A DNA stretch of 64,000 nt from assembly GCA_023426245.1 (NCBI GenBank), contig JAFABB010000054.1:31773-95772 (forward strand), given 5' to 3'. The stretch's first letter is position 1; each line of letters begins with the position of its first letter. The notes beneath the pieces are model-generated. The model was not told the DNA's origin. It ran no database searches and saw only the letters and a program-made list of their open reading frames with translations. This document shows positions 1 to 8,350 of the stretch, piece by piece. Position numbers and translations under genes: made by a program. Source of the DNA: Bacillota bacterium. Its GTDB lineage: Bacteria > Bacillota > UBA4882 > UBA8346.

Positions 1-264
1 AACCACATCAAGCACATCCCCTGCAGCCGACATAACCAATACTTGTTGCTTGATATCACCGTAGGGAAAAGATACCGAATCAATTTGAATATTTGGATTT
101 TTGGCCTCAAAATCCGATATCATTTTTTTAAATATGTCACTGGTGGCTTTCTCAGTAGAACCCCAATTAGCAAATCGCAATGTAATCTTCTTTTCTGCAG
201 CTAGTCCAACTGAGGCAAAAATGATGCTGAAAATCAGGCAAATTGTAAAAATACTTTTTTTCAT
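1..264 (-). CDS. Sugar ABC transporter substrate-binding protein, N-terminal part
   Basis: The minus-strand frame runs off the window edge after 88 codons. It starts MKKSIFTICLIFSIIFA, a typical secretion signal ending near GLAAEKK, and continues ITLRFANWGSTEKATSDIF, the usual opening of a family 1 extracellular solute-binding protein (MalE/UgpB type). The ATG at 264 has a GGGAG about 9 bases upstream. Such proteins capture oligosaccharides outside the membrane and hand them to MalFG-type permeases. The next genes upstream are a ROK repressor and a sulfatase in the same orientation, so it probably belongs to a carbohydrate locus. The substrate cannot be told from this part. Confidence 0.85.
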   Translation of the reverse strand, partial: MKKSIFTICLIFSIIFASVGLAAEKKITLRFANWGSTEKATSDIFKKMISDFEAKNPNIQIDSVSFPYGDIKQQVLVMSAAGDVLDVV

Positions 265-390
265 CTCGCATACTCCCTTGCAATTTTTTGGATTCTCCTG
301 ATTTAAAAACTCCAACTTTAAACACTTTTGAACTTAGCATCCCCCCTTTAAAGTCAATTGCCTTTCCAAAGCAATATTTTCCAAAACAAA

Positions 391-418
391 TAATTATTTA
401 TACTAATTAAATAATATT
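391..418. promoter_or_regulatory. Possible weak ROK operator upstream of the binding-protein gene
   Basis: An AT-rich stretch carries TTAATTAGT (minus strand, around 402-410), the same 9-base half-site seen at 3491-3499 in front of the sulfatase. It lies between the ROK gene and the sugar-binding-protein gene it may control. AT-rich background makes a chance match likely. I could not place a convincing promoter beside it. Confidence 0.25.
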
Positions 419-448
419 GGCTATTGATACGTCATAAAATCTCAGTCC

Positions 449-1612
449 TTATCCAACAGCATCTTTACAAATTAAAAAATTTTGCAACGCCAACGCTCCC
501 GCTCCTAAGATAACCAATTCATCATCAACATAGCTTTGTTTGATGGTAACCCGTTCGTTGTTTCCATAGTTGTTTGCTTGAATCAGTTTCATAATCGGTT
601 CCGTATAAACCGCAGAATGAAAGATAGAGCCATGTAAAATGATTGAATCGGGCGCAAACAAGCTGATCAAATTGATAATGCCATATCCCATATAAGTACT
701 GGCCTGCGTCAAAATGTCCACGGCATTTTTTTCGTTTTTGGCGGCATCTTTTAATAATTCTTCCAATATTCGACTGTATCCTAAATTATCCAGAGACTTT
801 TTTCGCAGATACGCAGAAGTAATGGCGCGTCCGGAAGCCAATGTTTCCAAGCAACCGTGCTTTCCGCAGCTACACAAAGGGCCATCGGGAAAAATTACTG
901 TGTGACCAAGTTCTCCCGCGCTGAATGAATTGCCATAATATAATTGTCCGTTCAAAATAATCCCACACCCGATGCCATAACCAACATGAACCAGGATGAG
1001 CCGGGATACCTCGCTCCAGTTATTCAAAAAAGTATTTTCCCCTAAAGCCATTAAGCGAACATTATTATCAACCACAACCGGAATTGAGAATTCATTTTTC
1101 AGCAACTCCTGCAACGGGATATTTCTCCATTCCAAATTGGGAGAATTTCGAATCACACCGGCTTGACTATCAATAAGCCCAGTGGCGCCGACACCAATTC
1201 CAATGACTTTGCTGGTTTGACATTCGCCCAGAATAGCTTTAATCAGCTCAATAGTTTGGTTAATTACCGTATTCGGGTCTTTTAAACCAATCATCGCTGC
1301 CCTTTTGATTAGGATTTCGCCATTTAAATTGACTAGGCCCACTAATACCTGCTTAACGCCTATTTCAACTCCAATCACCAATCGGCCATTATTCACCAAA
1401 CGCATTTGGATTCGTTTTCTTCCTACAGCTTGTTTACCGGTATCAATACGGAATTCTTCAACTAATTTTTCACCAAGCAGCTCATTGGCCAGCGCCGAAA
1501 CCGTCGGAGGAGTCAATCCCGAGATTTCGCTGATTTCAGATCGGGAAATGGGTCCGTATTTAAACATGATTTCTAAAAAACGGGTCCGGTTGTTTTTCCG
1601 GACATCTCCCAT
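449..1612 (-). CDS. ROK family transcriptional repressor
   Basis: About 387 residues. The N-terminal winged helix (first ~70 residues, NRTRFLEIMFKYGPISRSE then SGLTPPTVSALANELL) is followed by a ROK sugar-kinase-like fold. The ROK zinc site is visible in CSCGKHGCLET, and the nucleotide-type glycine motifs occur in GIGVGATG. This is the NagC/XylR/Mlc arrangement: a repressor released by a sugar ligand. I chose the ATG at 1612 because GAGGCG lies just upstream. An ATG at 1636 with AGGTTG upstream would add MHYLRGEN and is a fair alternative. It sits between the sugar-binding-protein gene and the sulfatase. A strong promoter with an operator-like palindrome precedes it, suggesting autoregulation. 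Confidence 0.9.
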   Translation of the reverse strand: MGDVRKNNRTRFLEIMFKYGPISRSEISEISGLTPPTVSALANELLGEKLVEEFRIDTGKQAVGRKRIQMRLVNNGRLVIGVEIGVKQVLVGLVNLNGEILIKRAAMIGLKDPNTVINQTIELIKAILGECQTSKVIGIGVGATGLIDSQAGVIRNSPNLEWRNIPLQELLKNEFSIPVVVDNNVRLMALGENTFLNNWSEVSRLILVHVGYGIGCGIILNGQLYYGNSFSAGELGHTVIFPDGPLCSCGKHGCLETLASGRAITSAYLRKKSLDNLGYSRILEELLKDAAKNEKNAVDILTQASTYMGYGIINLISLFAPDSIILHGSIFHSAVYTEPIMKLIQANNYGNNERVTIKQSYVDDELVILGAGALALQNFLICKDAVG

Positions 1613-1674
1613 ATTTTCGCCTCGTAAATAATGCATTCAATCAACCTCATTGAATAATCCAAGTTCAATTATTT

Positions 1675-1696
1675 TTTCTTTTAATTAATTAATTTA
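1675..1696. promoter_or_regulatory. Probable ROK operator at the ROK gene promoter
   Basis: The sequence TTTCTTTTAATTAATTAAT lies directly downstream of the -10 box of the ROK gene. Almost the same sequence (one T fewer) lies at the same place relative to the sulfatase promoter (3499-3516). ROK proteins bind AT-rich palindromes with TTA/TAA half-sites. Two nearly identical copies in equivalent promoter positions make this more than AT background. Confidence 0.55.
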
Positions 1697-1725
1697 ATGT
1701 TAATCTATCGTAACATGATTGTCAA
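1697..1725 (-). promoter_or_regulatory. Sigma-A promoter of the ROK gene
   Basis: TTGACA (1720-1725, minus strand) and TAACAT (1697-1702) are separated by exactly 17 bases. Transcription would start near 1690, inside the operator-like palindrome, and give a leader of about 80 bases before the ATG at 1612. Confidence 0.75.
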
Positions 1726-1861
1726 GATCGCCACAAAAAAACAAATCGTCTTCAATATTGTATTTTATTTGACACCCCGGTTGGAACAGTTCAAAACAAT
1801 TTCTGGATATTTCACCCAACGTTTCAGCTCTTCTTGTTCAAACAGGCGATGCCCAATGAAT

Positions 1862-3250
1862 TCATCCCCGTATCAACTTCGGCACATTCTCTCCAGCCTC
1901 AACCATCCGGCGTTTCAAGATCTCAGCCAGACTGTCGCGAACCTCCATAAAATCGGGATTCCCCACCAAATTATTCAGCTCATGGGGATCCTTTTCAAGG
2001 TCATATAAGTACTGATCGACATAAACGTCACTGCAGCTTTCGTCCCTGGCATTTTTCTCCGGGGCATAAACACAATATTTCCATTGTTTCGTTCGTATAG
2101 CCCGAGCCACCCAAGATTCACTGATCTGCAGAAAGACCTCTTCCGGCCAATCCGTCACTTTCTCCGATACCAGTTCCTGAAGAGGTCGTCCGTGCATGGA
2201 TTCGGGTTTAGAAATCCCTGCACACCCAAGAAACGTGGGCGGTAGATCAATCAAGCTTACCAAATCATCTATTACTTTCCCCTTTTCAAAACCGGGCCCC
2301 TGGATTATCAATGGTATTCGGATACAGCCATCATGACAGGAACGTTTGTAATCATCATAATGCGCTCCTTGTAAACCCCGATTCCTAGTCCGAAAATGCG
2401 AACCGTGATCGCTGGCAAAAACAATAACAGTGTGGTCAGCAATTCCCAGCTGGTTAATTTTAGTTCGAATTCGCCCCAGATTGTCATCAAGGCTATGAAT
2501 ACACCCTAGATAGTCAGGATAATGCTCTTGCCAGTCTCCTGCTTGGGCGGCAAGATCGCCGGGCGGGACGAATTTTTTAAATTTCTCCTTCGATCCATGG
2601 GGTCCCTCATAACACTGGTGATCATTTTGATGGTGCGGTTCAATATAGGATAAAAACAAAAAAAAGGGTCGTTCTTTTTTTCCCCATCGCTCCAAGACAT
2701 CAAGAGCCCAATCAGTCTGAGCATCCGCTCGATATCGGCCGGAAGGAAATTCTTTGATCTGATTGTCTTTATCAAACATATGCCCATCGTAGGCATGGGA
2801 TGTAAATTCCAGCACATCGGAAGCAATCCATTCGTCTTTCCATCCACCGCGATGTGCGACTGGAACAGGCTTGGTTTTAAAATTATAAACTTTTCCGGCG
2901 GGCGGCTGCGCATCACCGGATAAATTTGAATAGTTGGAAGCAAGATGCCATTTGCCAATATATCCAACCCGATAATCCTGCTCAGCGCAATAATGGGCAA
3001 TCGTTTTTTCACTCAACGGCAGTCCAATGTCATTCCGAAAACATTTCGTTTCTGTGGCATACTTCCCGGTCTGCAGGCATGATCTTGCCGGTCCGCATAC
3101 TGGTTGGCAGGTAAAAGCATTTTTAAAGATAACGCCTTCCTGTGCCATTTGATCAATATTGGGGGTTACCGGCAACGGTTGACCATAACACCCGCAAGTA
3201 TCCCAACGTTGTTGATCTGTAAAGAAAAAAATAATATTCGGTTTGTTCAT
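1862..3250 (-). CDS. Type I sulfatase (formylglycine-dependent arylsulfatase family)
   Basis: The protein has 462 residues, a normal length. It opens PNIIFFFTDQQRWDTCGCYG, the metal-binding start of the sulfatase/alkaline phosphatase fold. The active-site signature C-x-P-x-R is present as CGPARSCLQTGKY (Cys52, Pro54, Arg56), followed by GKWHL near 99-103 and a C-terminal metal motif ASDHGSHF. Cys52 would need conversion to formylglycine by an anaerobic maturase, which is not in the window. No signal peptide is visible, so it probably acts in the cytoplasm on imported sulfated sugars. AGGGGT sits 6 bases before the ATG. Its promoter carries the same operator-like sequence as the ROK gene, so ROK control is inferred. 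The exact substrate is unknown. Confidence 0.93.
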   Translation of the reverse strand: MNKPNIIFFFTDQQRWDTCGCYGQPLPVTPNIDQMAQEGVIFKNAFTCQPVCGPARSCLQTGKYATETKCFRNDIGLPLSEKTIAHYCAEQDYRVGYIGKWHLASNYSNLSGDAQPPAGKVYNFKTKPVPVAHRGGWKDEWIASDVLEFTSHAYDGHMFDKDNQIKEFPSGRYRADAQTDWALDVLERWGKKERPFFLFLSYIEPHHQNDHQCYEGPHGSKEKFKKFVPPGDLAAQAGDWQEHYPDYLGCIHSLDDNLGRIRTKINQLGIADHTVIVFASDHGSHFRTRNRGLQGAHYDDYKRSCHDGCIRIPLIIQGPGFEKGKVIDDLVSLIDLPPTFLGCAGISKPESMHGRPLQELVSEKVTDWPEEVFLQISESWVARAIRTKQWKYCVYAPEKNARDESCSDVYVDQYLYDLEKDPHELNNLVGNPDFMEVRDSLAEILKRRMVEAGENVPKLIRG

Positions 3251-3488
3251 CGTTACCCCTCAACATTTAGCATATGAAAAATTATGAATCGGTATTAGTT
3301 AACAATTCAGAGGAATAAGTTTAAATTTAGTGGCAATTCTGCAACAATATAGGATTAAACAATAAAAGCTGACCAATATCTAATTGCGAGCCTGGTACAT
3401 AATCACAATGACATCCGGTTGAAACATCCTCCAGATACCCAATATATTTTCGCAGATTTAAGTAACTCGATATCGTGCTTCAAAATAT

Positions 3489-3516
3489 AATTAATTAGTT
3501 TCTTTAATTAATTAAT
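3489..3516. promoter_or_regulatory. Probable ROK operator at the sulfatase promoter
   Basis: TTAATTAGTTTCTTTAATTA and the following ATTAAT form an AT-rich imperfect palindrome that covers the predicted transcription start of the sulfatase. It shares an 18-base core with the site at 1675-1693. This placement would block initiation when a repressor is bound. Confidence 0.6.
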
Positions 3517-3545
3517 ATCTTATAAAAAAAAGTTTTATTTGTCAA
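3517..3545 (-). promoter_or_regulatory. Sigma-A promoter of the sulfatase gene
   Basis: TTGACA (3540-3545, minus strand), a 17-base spacer and TAAGAT (3517-3522). The leader to the sulfatase ATG would be about 260 bases. Apart from this promoter and operator I see no other element in the 3251-3697 spacer. Confidence 0.75.
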
Positions 3546-3697
3546 GGAAATAATTGACTCTCCTCGAAATAAAACCCTTACGATACAAAAATCATTTCAT
3601 AATAATTCCTGGAGTTTATGCGCGGAATACAGTTTTGGAATACCTCCAAAATCAATATTTTGTAGTTCGAAGAACGATAAATGATTACGCGCGCTTC

Positions 3698-3883
3698 CTA
3701 ACGTGCTTTTCTTCTTGATTTTCCTGCTATTTTCCGATAACTGTTAATGGACTGACCATTTTTGGTTCGGTATTCGGACGGAGAATTACAAATAATACTT
3801 GTATCTCCGGAATATAACTCACTTAGGTCGAACAACGAGCCACGTTGTGAATTGGCACGGGGTTCTTCTTTGGCAATATACAT
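3698..3883 (-). CDS. Small basic hypothetical protein
   Basis: 61 residues, hydrophilic, with an arginine/lysine-rich tail ending KIAGKSRRKAR. The ATG follows the stop of the preceding gene directly (TAAATG) and has AAGGAAGGG about 8 bases upstream, inside the end of that gene. Translation is therefore probably coupled to the 2-TM GAF-like gene. I do not recognise a family. The ribosome binding site and the tight junction are the main evidence that it is real. Confidence 0.5.
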   Translation of the reverse strand: MYIAKEEPRANSQRGSLFDLSELYSGDTSIICNSPSEYRTKNGQSINSYRKIAGKSRRKAR

Positions 3884-4723
3884 TTAGTTCCCTTCCTTTA
3901 TATGCTCAAAGAGTTTTGGAAACTCACTTTCCAATTGATCTCTGTAATCCCTCATTTTTGAGCAGAAAACTTCATTGAGACCATCATCAAACAATATAGG
4001 TTCTCTTGATTCAAAAACTAAAACAGCCTTAAAATTCCGCCCCTTAAATACGGGGCAACAAGCGATAAATTTGACGTCAGCCAGTCTCTCCTGTTGATAA
4101 GGATCCAGTTGTAAATAAGCATGTCTTGGATTGAAGTGCTTATCCAAAACTGAACGTTTTGTATTGTAACAGCTGGCGATTAACCCTTGAGACCTTGGAG
4201 AGGCTTCAAAAGACAATTCGGTATAGTGTGTCTGTCCGAACTCTTTTATATTCTTTTCGATAAACGTAGTTTTAGCTTTTATGAATCCCAGTGATAATCC
4301 TTCTATGAAGGCTCTAAACCTGTTCCTTTTGCAAAGATAAACTTTCACTTCTGTATTTACTATATTTTGCTCCGGTATATTTATTGTCTGTCCAATTATT
4401 TTCAATGCCAACTGTTTATGGATTTTTAAATAATTTTGCAAGTTGCTAGTCAGCCGTTCCCGTTCTTTATCAAGGGCAGCAAGCTGAACGTATACACCAA
4501 TTTGGATTAACACTGCTGCGGCAAGCCCAACCTTAAAGCGCCATTCGGTAATGGAATTGGAAGGCAACTGGATCTTAAAATAATCAAATACAGCCAAAAA
4601 ACTATAATCATCCTTGGAAAAATAAGTAACGATCGCTGGCAAAGAAACAAATATCAAATTCCAAATCAATCTTTTCTTGTTATGAAAACGGGTAGTGCTC
4701 ATTGTAGAAGAAAAGCAAGGCAA
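3884..4723 (-). CDS. Membrane protein with two TM segments and a GAF-like domain
   Basis: 279 residues from a TTG start; an ATG at 4702 (residue 8) is equally possible and neither has a clear ribosome binding site. Two hydrophobic segments (roughly residues 20-40 and 65-85) are followed by a short coiled region rich in E, R and K (DKERERLTSNLQNYLKIHKQ) and a cytoplasmic C-terminal domain. Its end (VKFIACCPVFKGRNFKAVLVFESREPI) resembles the last strands of GAF/PAS-like sensor folds. No kinase, cyclase or other output domain follows. It may be a stand-alone membrane sensor; the ligand is unknown. It forms a two-gene unit with the small basic protein downstream. Confidence 0.6.
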   Translation of the reverse strand: MPCFSSTMSTTRFHNKKRLIWNLIFVSLPAIVTYFSKDDYSFLAVFDYFKIQLPSNSITEWRFKVGLAAAVLIQIGVYVQLAALDKERERLTSNLQNYLKIHKQLALKIIGQTINIPEQNIVNTEVKVYLCKRNRFRAFIEGLSLGFIKAKTTFIEKNIKEFGQTHYTELSFEASPRSQGLIASCYNTKRSVLDKHFNPRHAYLQLDPYQQERLADVKFIACCPVFKGRNFKAVLVFESREPILFDDGLNEVFCSKMRDYRDQLESEFPKLFEHIKEGN

Positions 4724-4988
4724 AAAAAAGTATAACTATCCAATTTTTGTCTTGTCCTAATTATATCACGAATATTACCGGTTTTCAATTTAGCACCTCA
4801 AATTATATTGTTTCTAAATATATTCTTCAATTCCTAAAATATTCCTTCTATGCATAAAAATTACTAGGCATTTTATTGGTGAAATTTTGAAAACTCTTGA
4901 AAAACAAACCCAAACCAATCCCTTCATTTTTAGTCTTCCGGGGGGATATTACCCCTTTCCGGCATCAAAGCGACTCCATTTGCTTAAA
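4724..4988. other. Spacer without a supported gene
   Basis: AT-rich spacer of about 265 bases between two minus-strand genes. It should hold the promoter of the GAF-like gene, but I see no good -35/-10 pair. Confidence 0.4.
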
Positions 4989-5162
4989 TTATCCATTGCT
5001 GCTGTTTCCTGTTTTTTTGACAATTTTACCATTTGCCTGATAAAAAGCTATCTCAACCAATGTTTTAGCCATTAAATCGATTTCTTCTTTGCTGAAGCTA
5101 CGTATTTTGTTATTGGGGGTGTTTTCTCCGTTCTCCCCTTGATCAGGGGCCTTTATTATCAC
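4989..5162 (-). CDS. Small hypothetical protein
   Basis: 57 residues starting at a GTG with GGAGGG 6 bases upstream (the start was chosen for that site). It is hydrophilic at the front (KAPDQGENGENTPNNKIRS) and then helical (FSKEEIDLMAKTLVEIAFYQ). I do not recognise it. The ribosome binding site and amphipathic helix support it being a real short gene. Confidence 0.45.
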   Translation of the reverse strand: MIIKAPDQGENGENTPNNKIRSFSKEEIDLMAKTLVEIAFYQANGKIVKKTGNSSNG

Positions 5163-5725
5163 ATGTATCCCTCCATTTGTAATGTACCTAAGCATTATCT
5201 TTAATAAGTATTGACCAGTATTGCAACGATGATACCTTTCCATAAAATAAAAAAGGGATTGTATCCTTCATCGTTCTATTAAGAAAAAAATGCAACAATA
5301 TAGATACAACTTTTTGATAGAATAAAATAGCGGTTTCTTTCACACTTTCAACAGGTAATTCACAGATAAAATCTTGTTTACTACGGTAAAAACATTTAAA
5401 AAAACAGAAAAAAACGCCCCTTTTAAGGAAATCCGGTAAATACGCGTTGATTATCCCCGATGATGCATCTCCCGGAAAATATTCCGCGCTACTCCGTTCG
5501 ATTTATCCCAAATATTTTTTCGGTTATCTTTCTCCCTCTCCGACCGATATCCCTATTCCATTAAATAATAAGACTCCCGCTATTTACGGTGAGTCTTGCT
5601 AGAAATCTTCCACTGTAATGCCGATGGGATTTATATCGTTTAGCCCATCGATTCACCCAGTTTAAAATTCATGGCTTCCTTTTGCCATATAAACGAAGGG
5701 AAACGCTAGAGGATAAACGTTAATT
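5163..5725. other. Spacer with one hairpin and no supported gene
   Basis: About 560 bases. The only structure I can point to is the inverted repeat at 5570-5597. No open frame here has a ribosome binding site or recognisable protein. Confidence 0.4.
5570..5597 (-). terminator. Probable terminator of the secreted-protein gene
   Basis: AAGACTC and GAGTCTT form an inverted repeat with further CG pairing toward the loop. On the minus strand it is followed by TTATTATTTAAT, a weak T-rich tail. It lies 130 bases after the stop of the gene at 5726-6280. Confidence 0.45.
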
Positions 5726-6280
5726 TTAAAAGTCCTTTCCGGATTCCATTTGTATTTTCAATTTACTTACTTCCCTGGCCTTCGCCAACTTAGTATCCAA
5801 TATCATAATTTCAGCACCACACGTCGAAAGATCCCCACCCACATCTTTAGTCACGCCAATGATTATGGTTTTATTTTGAAATATCCATTGATAGCAATAA
5901 CTCAGATATCCGGGACTTAAATCGAAAGTACTCGGATGATCAAACTCCTTAGTCGGTTTCCCATAAACTTTCATAAACATAGGTTTTATCTCATCTTCAA
6001 TCATATACTCTACGTCGGCACTGACATCACTTTTAGGAAAATAAAGTTCTATGGAATATAATTTCTTATCGAAAAAACCCGGATATATTTCCACATCATA
6101 ATTTAAAACCTTAGTGTACAGACCTTTATCTTTAAGCTCTATCTCCCCGTTTTTAGCTAATGTGACAAATTTTTGGGTTGTTACGTCTTCGCTTTCTCCT
6201 AAAATTAAGGTCTTATAGTCACCAGCAAAGGTCAGAGAGGGAATAATCAATATAACGAGAAAAATGAGTATACTTTTCAT
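5726..6280 (-). CDS. Secreted protein of unknown function
   Basis: 184 residues from the ATG at 6280, chosen because AAAGGAG lies 9 bases upstream and the protein then begins with a clean signal peptide, MKSILIFLVILIIPSLTFAG. The mature part is soluble, with alternating charged and aromatic strands (LYSIELYFPKSDV, IDEIKPMFMKVYGKPTKEF-type pattern) and two cysteines (CYQW, STCGAEIM). It resembles small exported proteins of unknown function in which a KVYGKP-like strand is common. I cannot assign a function. It stands alone with its own ribosome binding site and terminator. Confidence 0.7.
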   Translation of the reverse strand: MKSILIFLVILIIPSLTFAGDYKTLILGESEDVTTQKFVTLAKNGEIELKDKGLYTKVLNYDVEIYPGFFDKKLYSIELYFPKSDVSADVEYMIEDEIKPMFMKVYGKPTKEFDHPSTFDLSPGYLSYCYQWIFQNKTIIIGVTKDVGGDLSTCGAEIMILDTKLAKAREVSKLKIQMESGKDF

Positions 6281-6467
6281 TTTGTGCATCTCCTTTCGAA
6301 TAGTTTTTACAAATTGCAACGAAATCATACCCTCTCATCAAAAATAAATGTAATTTTTGTCAGCCCTCCCAATAGGTCTTACAAAATTGTATTGAATACT
6401 AGCACTCATTTCATTCCGAGTTCATAATATATTACCGATACAAAACTCCTATCAACGGGAATGTTAG

Positions 6468-6679
6468 AGAATGTACGATTATAACAATTATGAAGAAACT
6501 GCAGATAATGCTTATAAGGAACAAGCATCTTGTTTCTCGACACCGGGGGACCGTATCATGCAGAAATCCCCGAAGAGGAGTCAAGCGATTTTATCCGCGG
6601 TTTGGCCGTCCCAGATGTTATGGTTATAGACCTGGATACTGATGGCCGCATTGACCAAATAACAAGAGACTGTCCCTAA
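6468..6679 (+). pseudogene. Possible decayed DUF2283-like gene
   Basis: One frame reads YDYNNYEETADNAY (from about 6473) and, after a frame change near 6525, another reads LDTGGPYHAEIPEEES and PDVMVIDLDTDGRIDQI to a stop at 6677-6679. Together they look like the start (YDEEADALYI) and end (VVIDLDEDGRIVGIEI) of the small DUF2283 family. The two halves are in different frames, so this would be a frameshifted relic. The match is from memory of the family and is tentative. Confidence 0.25.
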
Positions 6680-6691
6680 GGGCAGTCTCTT
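6664..6691. terminator. Strong hairpin, possible terminator
   Basis: AAGAGACTGTCCC and GGGCAGTCTCTT pair around a TAA loop. The minus-strand tail (GTTATTT) is poor in T, and the plus-strand tail is CCTACTTTGATTTTT. It may end transcripts from the CheY-like gene or from the relic upstream. Confidence 0.45.
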
Positions 6692-6765
6692 CCTACTTTG
6701 ATTTTTATATATCCGACTCACTGCTGATTTTTCATAACCCAAGACATCGGTATATCATTTTACCT

Positions 6766-7128
6766 TCATAACCCAAGGATTTTCTTAGCCATCGTGATAA
6801 CCTTCTCTTCACTAAAGGGCTTAACAATAAAACCTTTGGCGCCTGACATAACGGCTTCCCGAACCATTTCTTCTTTGCCCGCCGCAGAAACGACCAAAAT
6901 CTTACAATCGGGTTCAAATTCTTTAATGGCTTTAACCGCATCAATTCCATTCATTTCAGGCATGGTGATATCCATCGTTACCAAATCCGGTTTTAGTTCT
7001 TTGTATTTCAATACGGCTTCCACCCCGTTTCCAGCTTCACCGGCTATCTCAAACCCATTTTGTTGGAAAATCATGATTAACGATTTCCTGATAAAAGCAG
7101 CATCATCTACCACCATGATTTTTTTCAT
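6766..7128 (-). CDS. CheY-like single-domain response regulator
   Basis: 120 residues, one receiver domain and nothing else. All the expected residues are present: the acidic pair Asp8-Asp9, the phospho-acceptor Asp53 in VTMDITMPEMNG, Ser81 at the Thr/Ser position of VVSAAG, and Lys103 in VKPF. AAGGAG lies about 10 bases before the ATG. Its helix 4-strand 5 sequence (GAKGFIVKPF) is like CheY proteins that act on the flagellar motor or on chemotaxis phosphatases. No histidine kinase or chemotaxis gene is nearby, so the partner must be elsewhere. It diverges from the riboswitch units on the plus strand. Confidence 0.93.
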   Translation of the reverse strand: MKKIMVVDDAAFIRKSLIMIFQQNGFEIAGEAGNGVEAVLKYKELKPDLVTMDITMPEMNGIDAVKAIKEFEPDCKILVVSAAGKEEMVREAVMSGAKGFIVKPFSEEKVITMAKKILGL

Positions 7129-7518
7129 TTGAATAAACTCCTTTTATAAAAAAATCCCACCCGCCAACTTCCAAAGACTCAAAATAACGGATTCCCTCCA
7201 AATTTCCCTCCGCAATCGATACCTATTATCACTATATTATCTCAGAGTGTTGTTGTCTATTGGCAAACTGGATAATAATCACGGGTATTTCAATCGATTC
7301 ATTTATCATTTCGGATAATAGCATTGTAATGAATTAATTCTATTCTATCGATATTCAATTAACATTATTGGTTCAAAACACAACAAATAAAGGATTCAAG
7401 AGATGGACTCTATGTTTAAACCCATCGTTCTTATTGTAAAAGCCTATGCAAAAGCCTTTGAGGATCATTCCTCTTTCCAATCATTGATTAAAATTTATTA
7501 AATCTTTCTGATAAATCA

Positions 7519-7547
7519 TTGACAAATCAACTGTTTTCCCTTATTGT
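7519..7547 (+). promoter_or_regulatory. Sigma-A promoter of riboswitch unit 1
   Basis: TTGACA (7519-7524), a 17-base spacer and TATTGT (7542-7547). Predicted start near 7554, about 30 bases before the aptamer. Confidence 0.75.
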
Positions 7548-7586
7548 TTTATCAAGAGAATTTATTGAACAGATAACAACTTTATT

Positions 7587-7690
7587 AGCTAATGGCAAAT
7601 CCAGTGAAAACTGGAGACGCAAAGTTACGGGTCTAAAGTGAACGAATGATTATCACTCGTTCACCATGATCGCCGGACCGCCTACATTAG
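7587..7690 (+). promoter_or_regulatory. Cyclic di-GMP-I (GEMM-I) riboswitch
   Basis: The conserved parts are in order: GGCAAA after the P1 strand, a CCAGT-GAAA-ACTGG hairpin with a GNRA loop, GGAGACGCAAAG, a TACGGGTCTAAAG segment, a GAACGA/TCGTTC arm, and ATGATCGCCGGACCGCC closing against GGC. CTAAT (7589-7593) and ATTAG (7686-7690) extend P1. The base equivalent to Vc2 position 20 is G, as in c-di-GMP sensing members, and the intercalating A (position 47) is kept in GCAAAG. A short CCTA/TAGG stem followed by GTTGTTTTTTT overlaps the 3' P1 strand and could be a weak terminator competing with the aptamer. It precedes the small gene at 7767-7955. Confidence 0.88.
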
Positions 7691-7766
7691 GTTGTTTTTT
7701 TATATCCATGTGTGGGCTCATTACGAGTCGTTACAAATAACCGAAAAGAGGAATGGAGCTGGAAGT

Positions 7767-7955
7767 GTGACAACAAGAAAATTGAATCCAAATTGGGATA
7801 GCTTATTAACCCCCTATCAAAGGGAAATGCTTACCAAGCCGGGCTTTGGAATAGTGAAAGATTTACCTTATCTACAAGAAGAAGACGTCAAAAAGATTAT
7901 GACCTTAAGTGAAGAATATATTAAGCATGTTAATTTAATTATCAACAATAATTAA
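7767..7955 (+). CDS. Small protein under c-di-GMP riboswitch control
   Basis: 62 residues from a GTG start with GGAG 8 bases upstream. The open frame extends further up, but that part overlaps the riboswitch tail. The sequence is soluble and helical at the C-terminus (LTPYQREMLTKPGFGIVKDLPYLQEEDVKKIMTLSEEYIKHVNLI). I do not recognise the family. Its position directly behind a c-di-GMP-I riboswitch suggests a role in a motile/sessile switch, which is inference only. Confidence 0.6.
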   Translation: MTTRKLNPNWDSLLTPYQREMLTKPGFGIVKDLPYLQEEDVKKIMTLSEEYIKHVNLIINNN

Positions 7956-8118
7956 GTAGCTTAATAACTCCCACCACCGAAAAAGCCTGTCAAATTTATT
8001 CTGACAATGATAAAACACTTGGTGCAATATTGGGCGGAAAATGATATTCGAACTGTAACAATCACGAAACAATTATTGGTATAATTATGATAAAGGTTTC
8101 CGCTGCAGCAGAAACTAT

Positions 8119-8190
8119 CGAACCCGCCAAATGGTTGGACTTTTGTGTTCGCTATTCGAACCGAGTTCAGGTGTATTTAGGCGGGTTTTG
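8119..8190 (+). terminator. Terminator-like inverted repeat after unit 1
   Basis: CGAACCCGCCAAAT (8119-8132) pairs with ATTTAGGCGGGTTTTG (8175-8190). The loop is long (about 40 bases). The stem plus GTTTTG tail lies between the two riboswitch units and would separate their transcripts. Confidence 0.5.
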
Positions 8191-8305
8191 TTATTCGGAC
8201 AAATATTTCTCCAAACGATATATCCTATTCCACGTTCGATAGCCCAAGAACGAAAGAAATGAATATATTATAATTTCTTTTTTTCTTAAAATTATGTATC
8301 AATGA

Positions 8306-8334
8306 TTGTATTACTACGAATTACAGAGTAAAAT
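8306..8334 (+). promoter_or_regulatory. Probable promoter of riboswitch-like unit 2
   Basis: TTGTAT (8306-8311), a 17-base spacer and TAAAAT (8329-8334). It lies about 20 bases before the second aptamer-like element, the same layout as unit 1. Confidence 0.5.
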
Positions 8335-8350
8335 GATTCCGAAGAAACGT

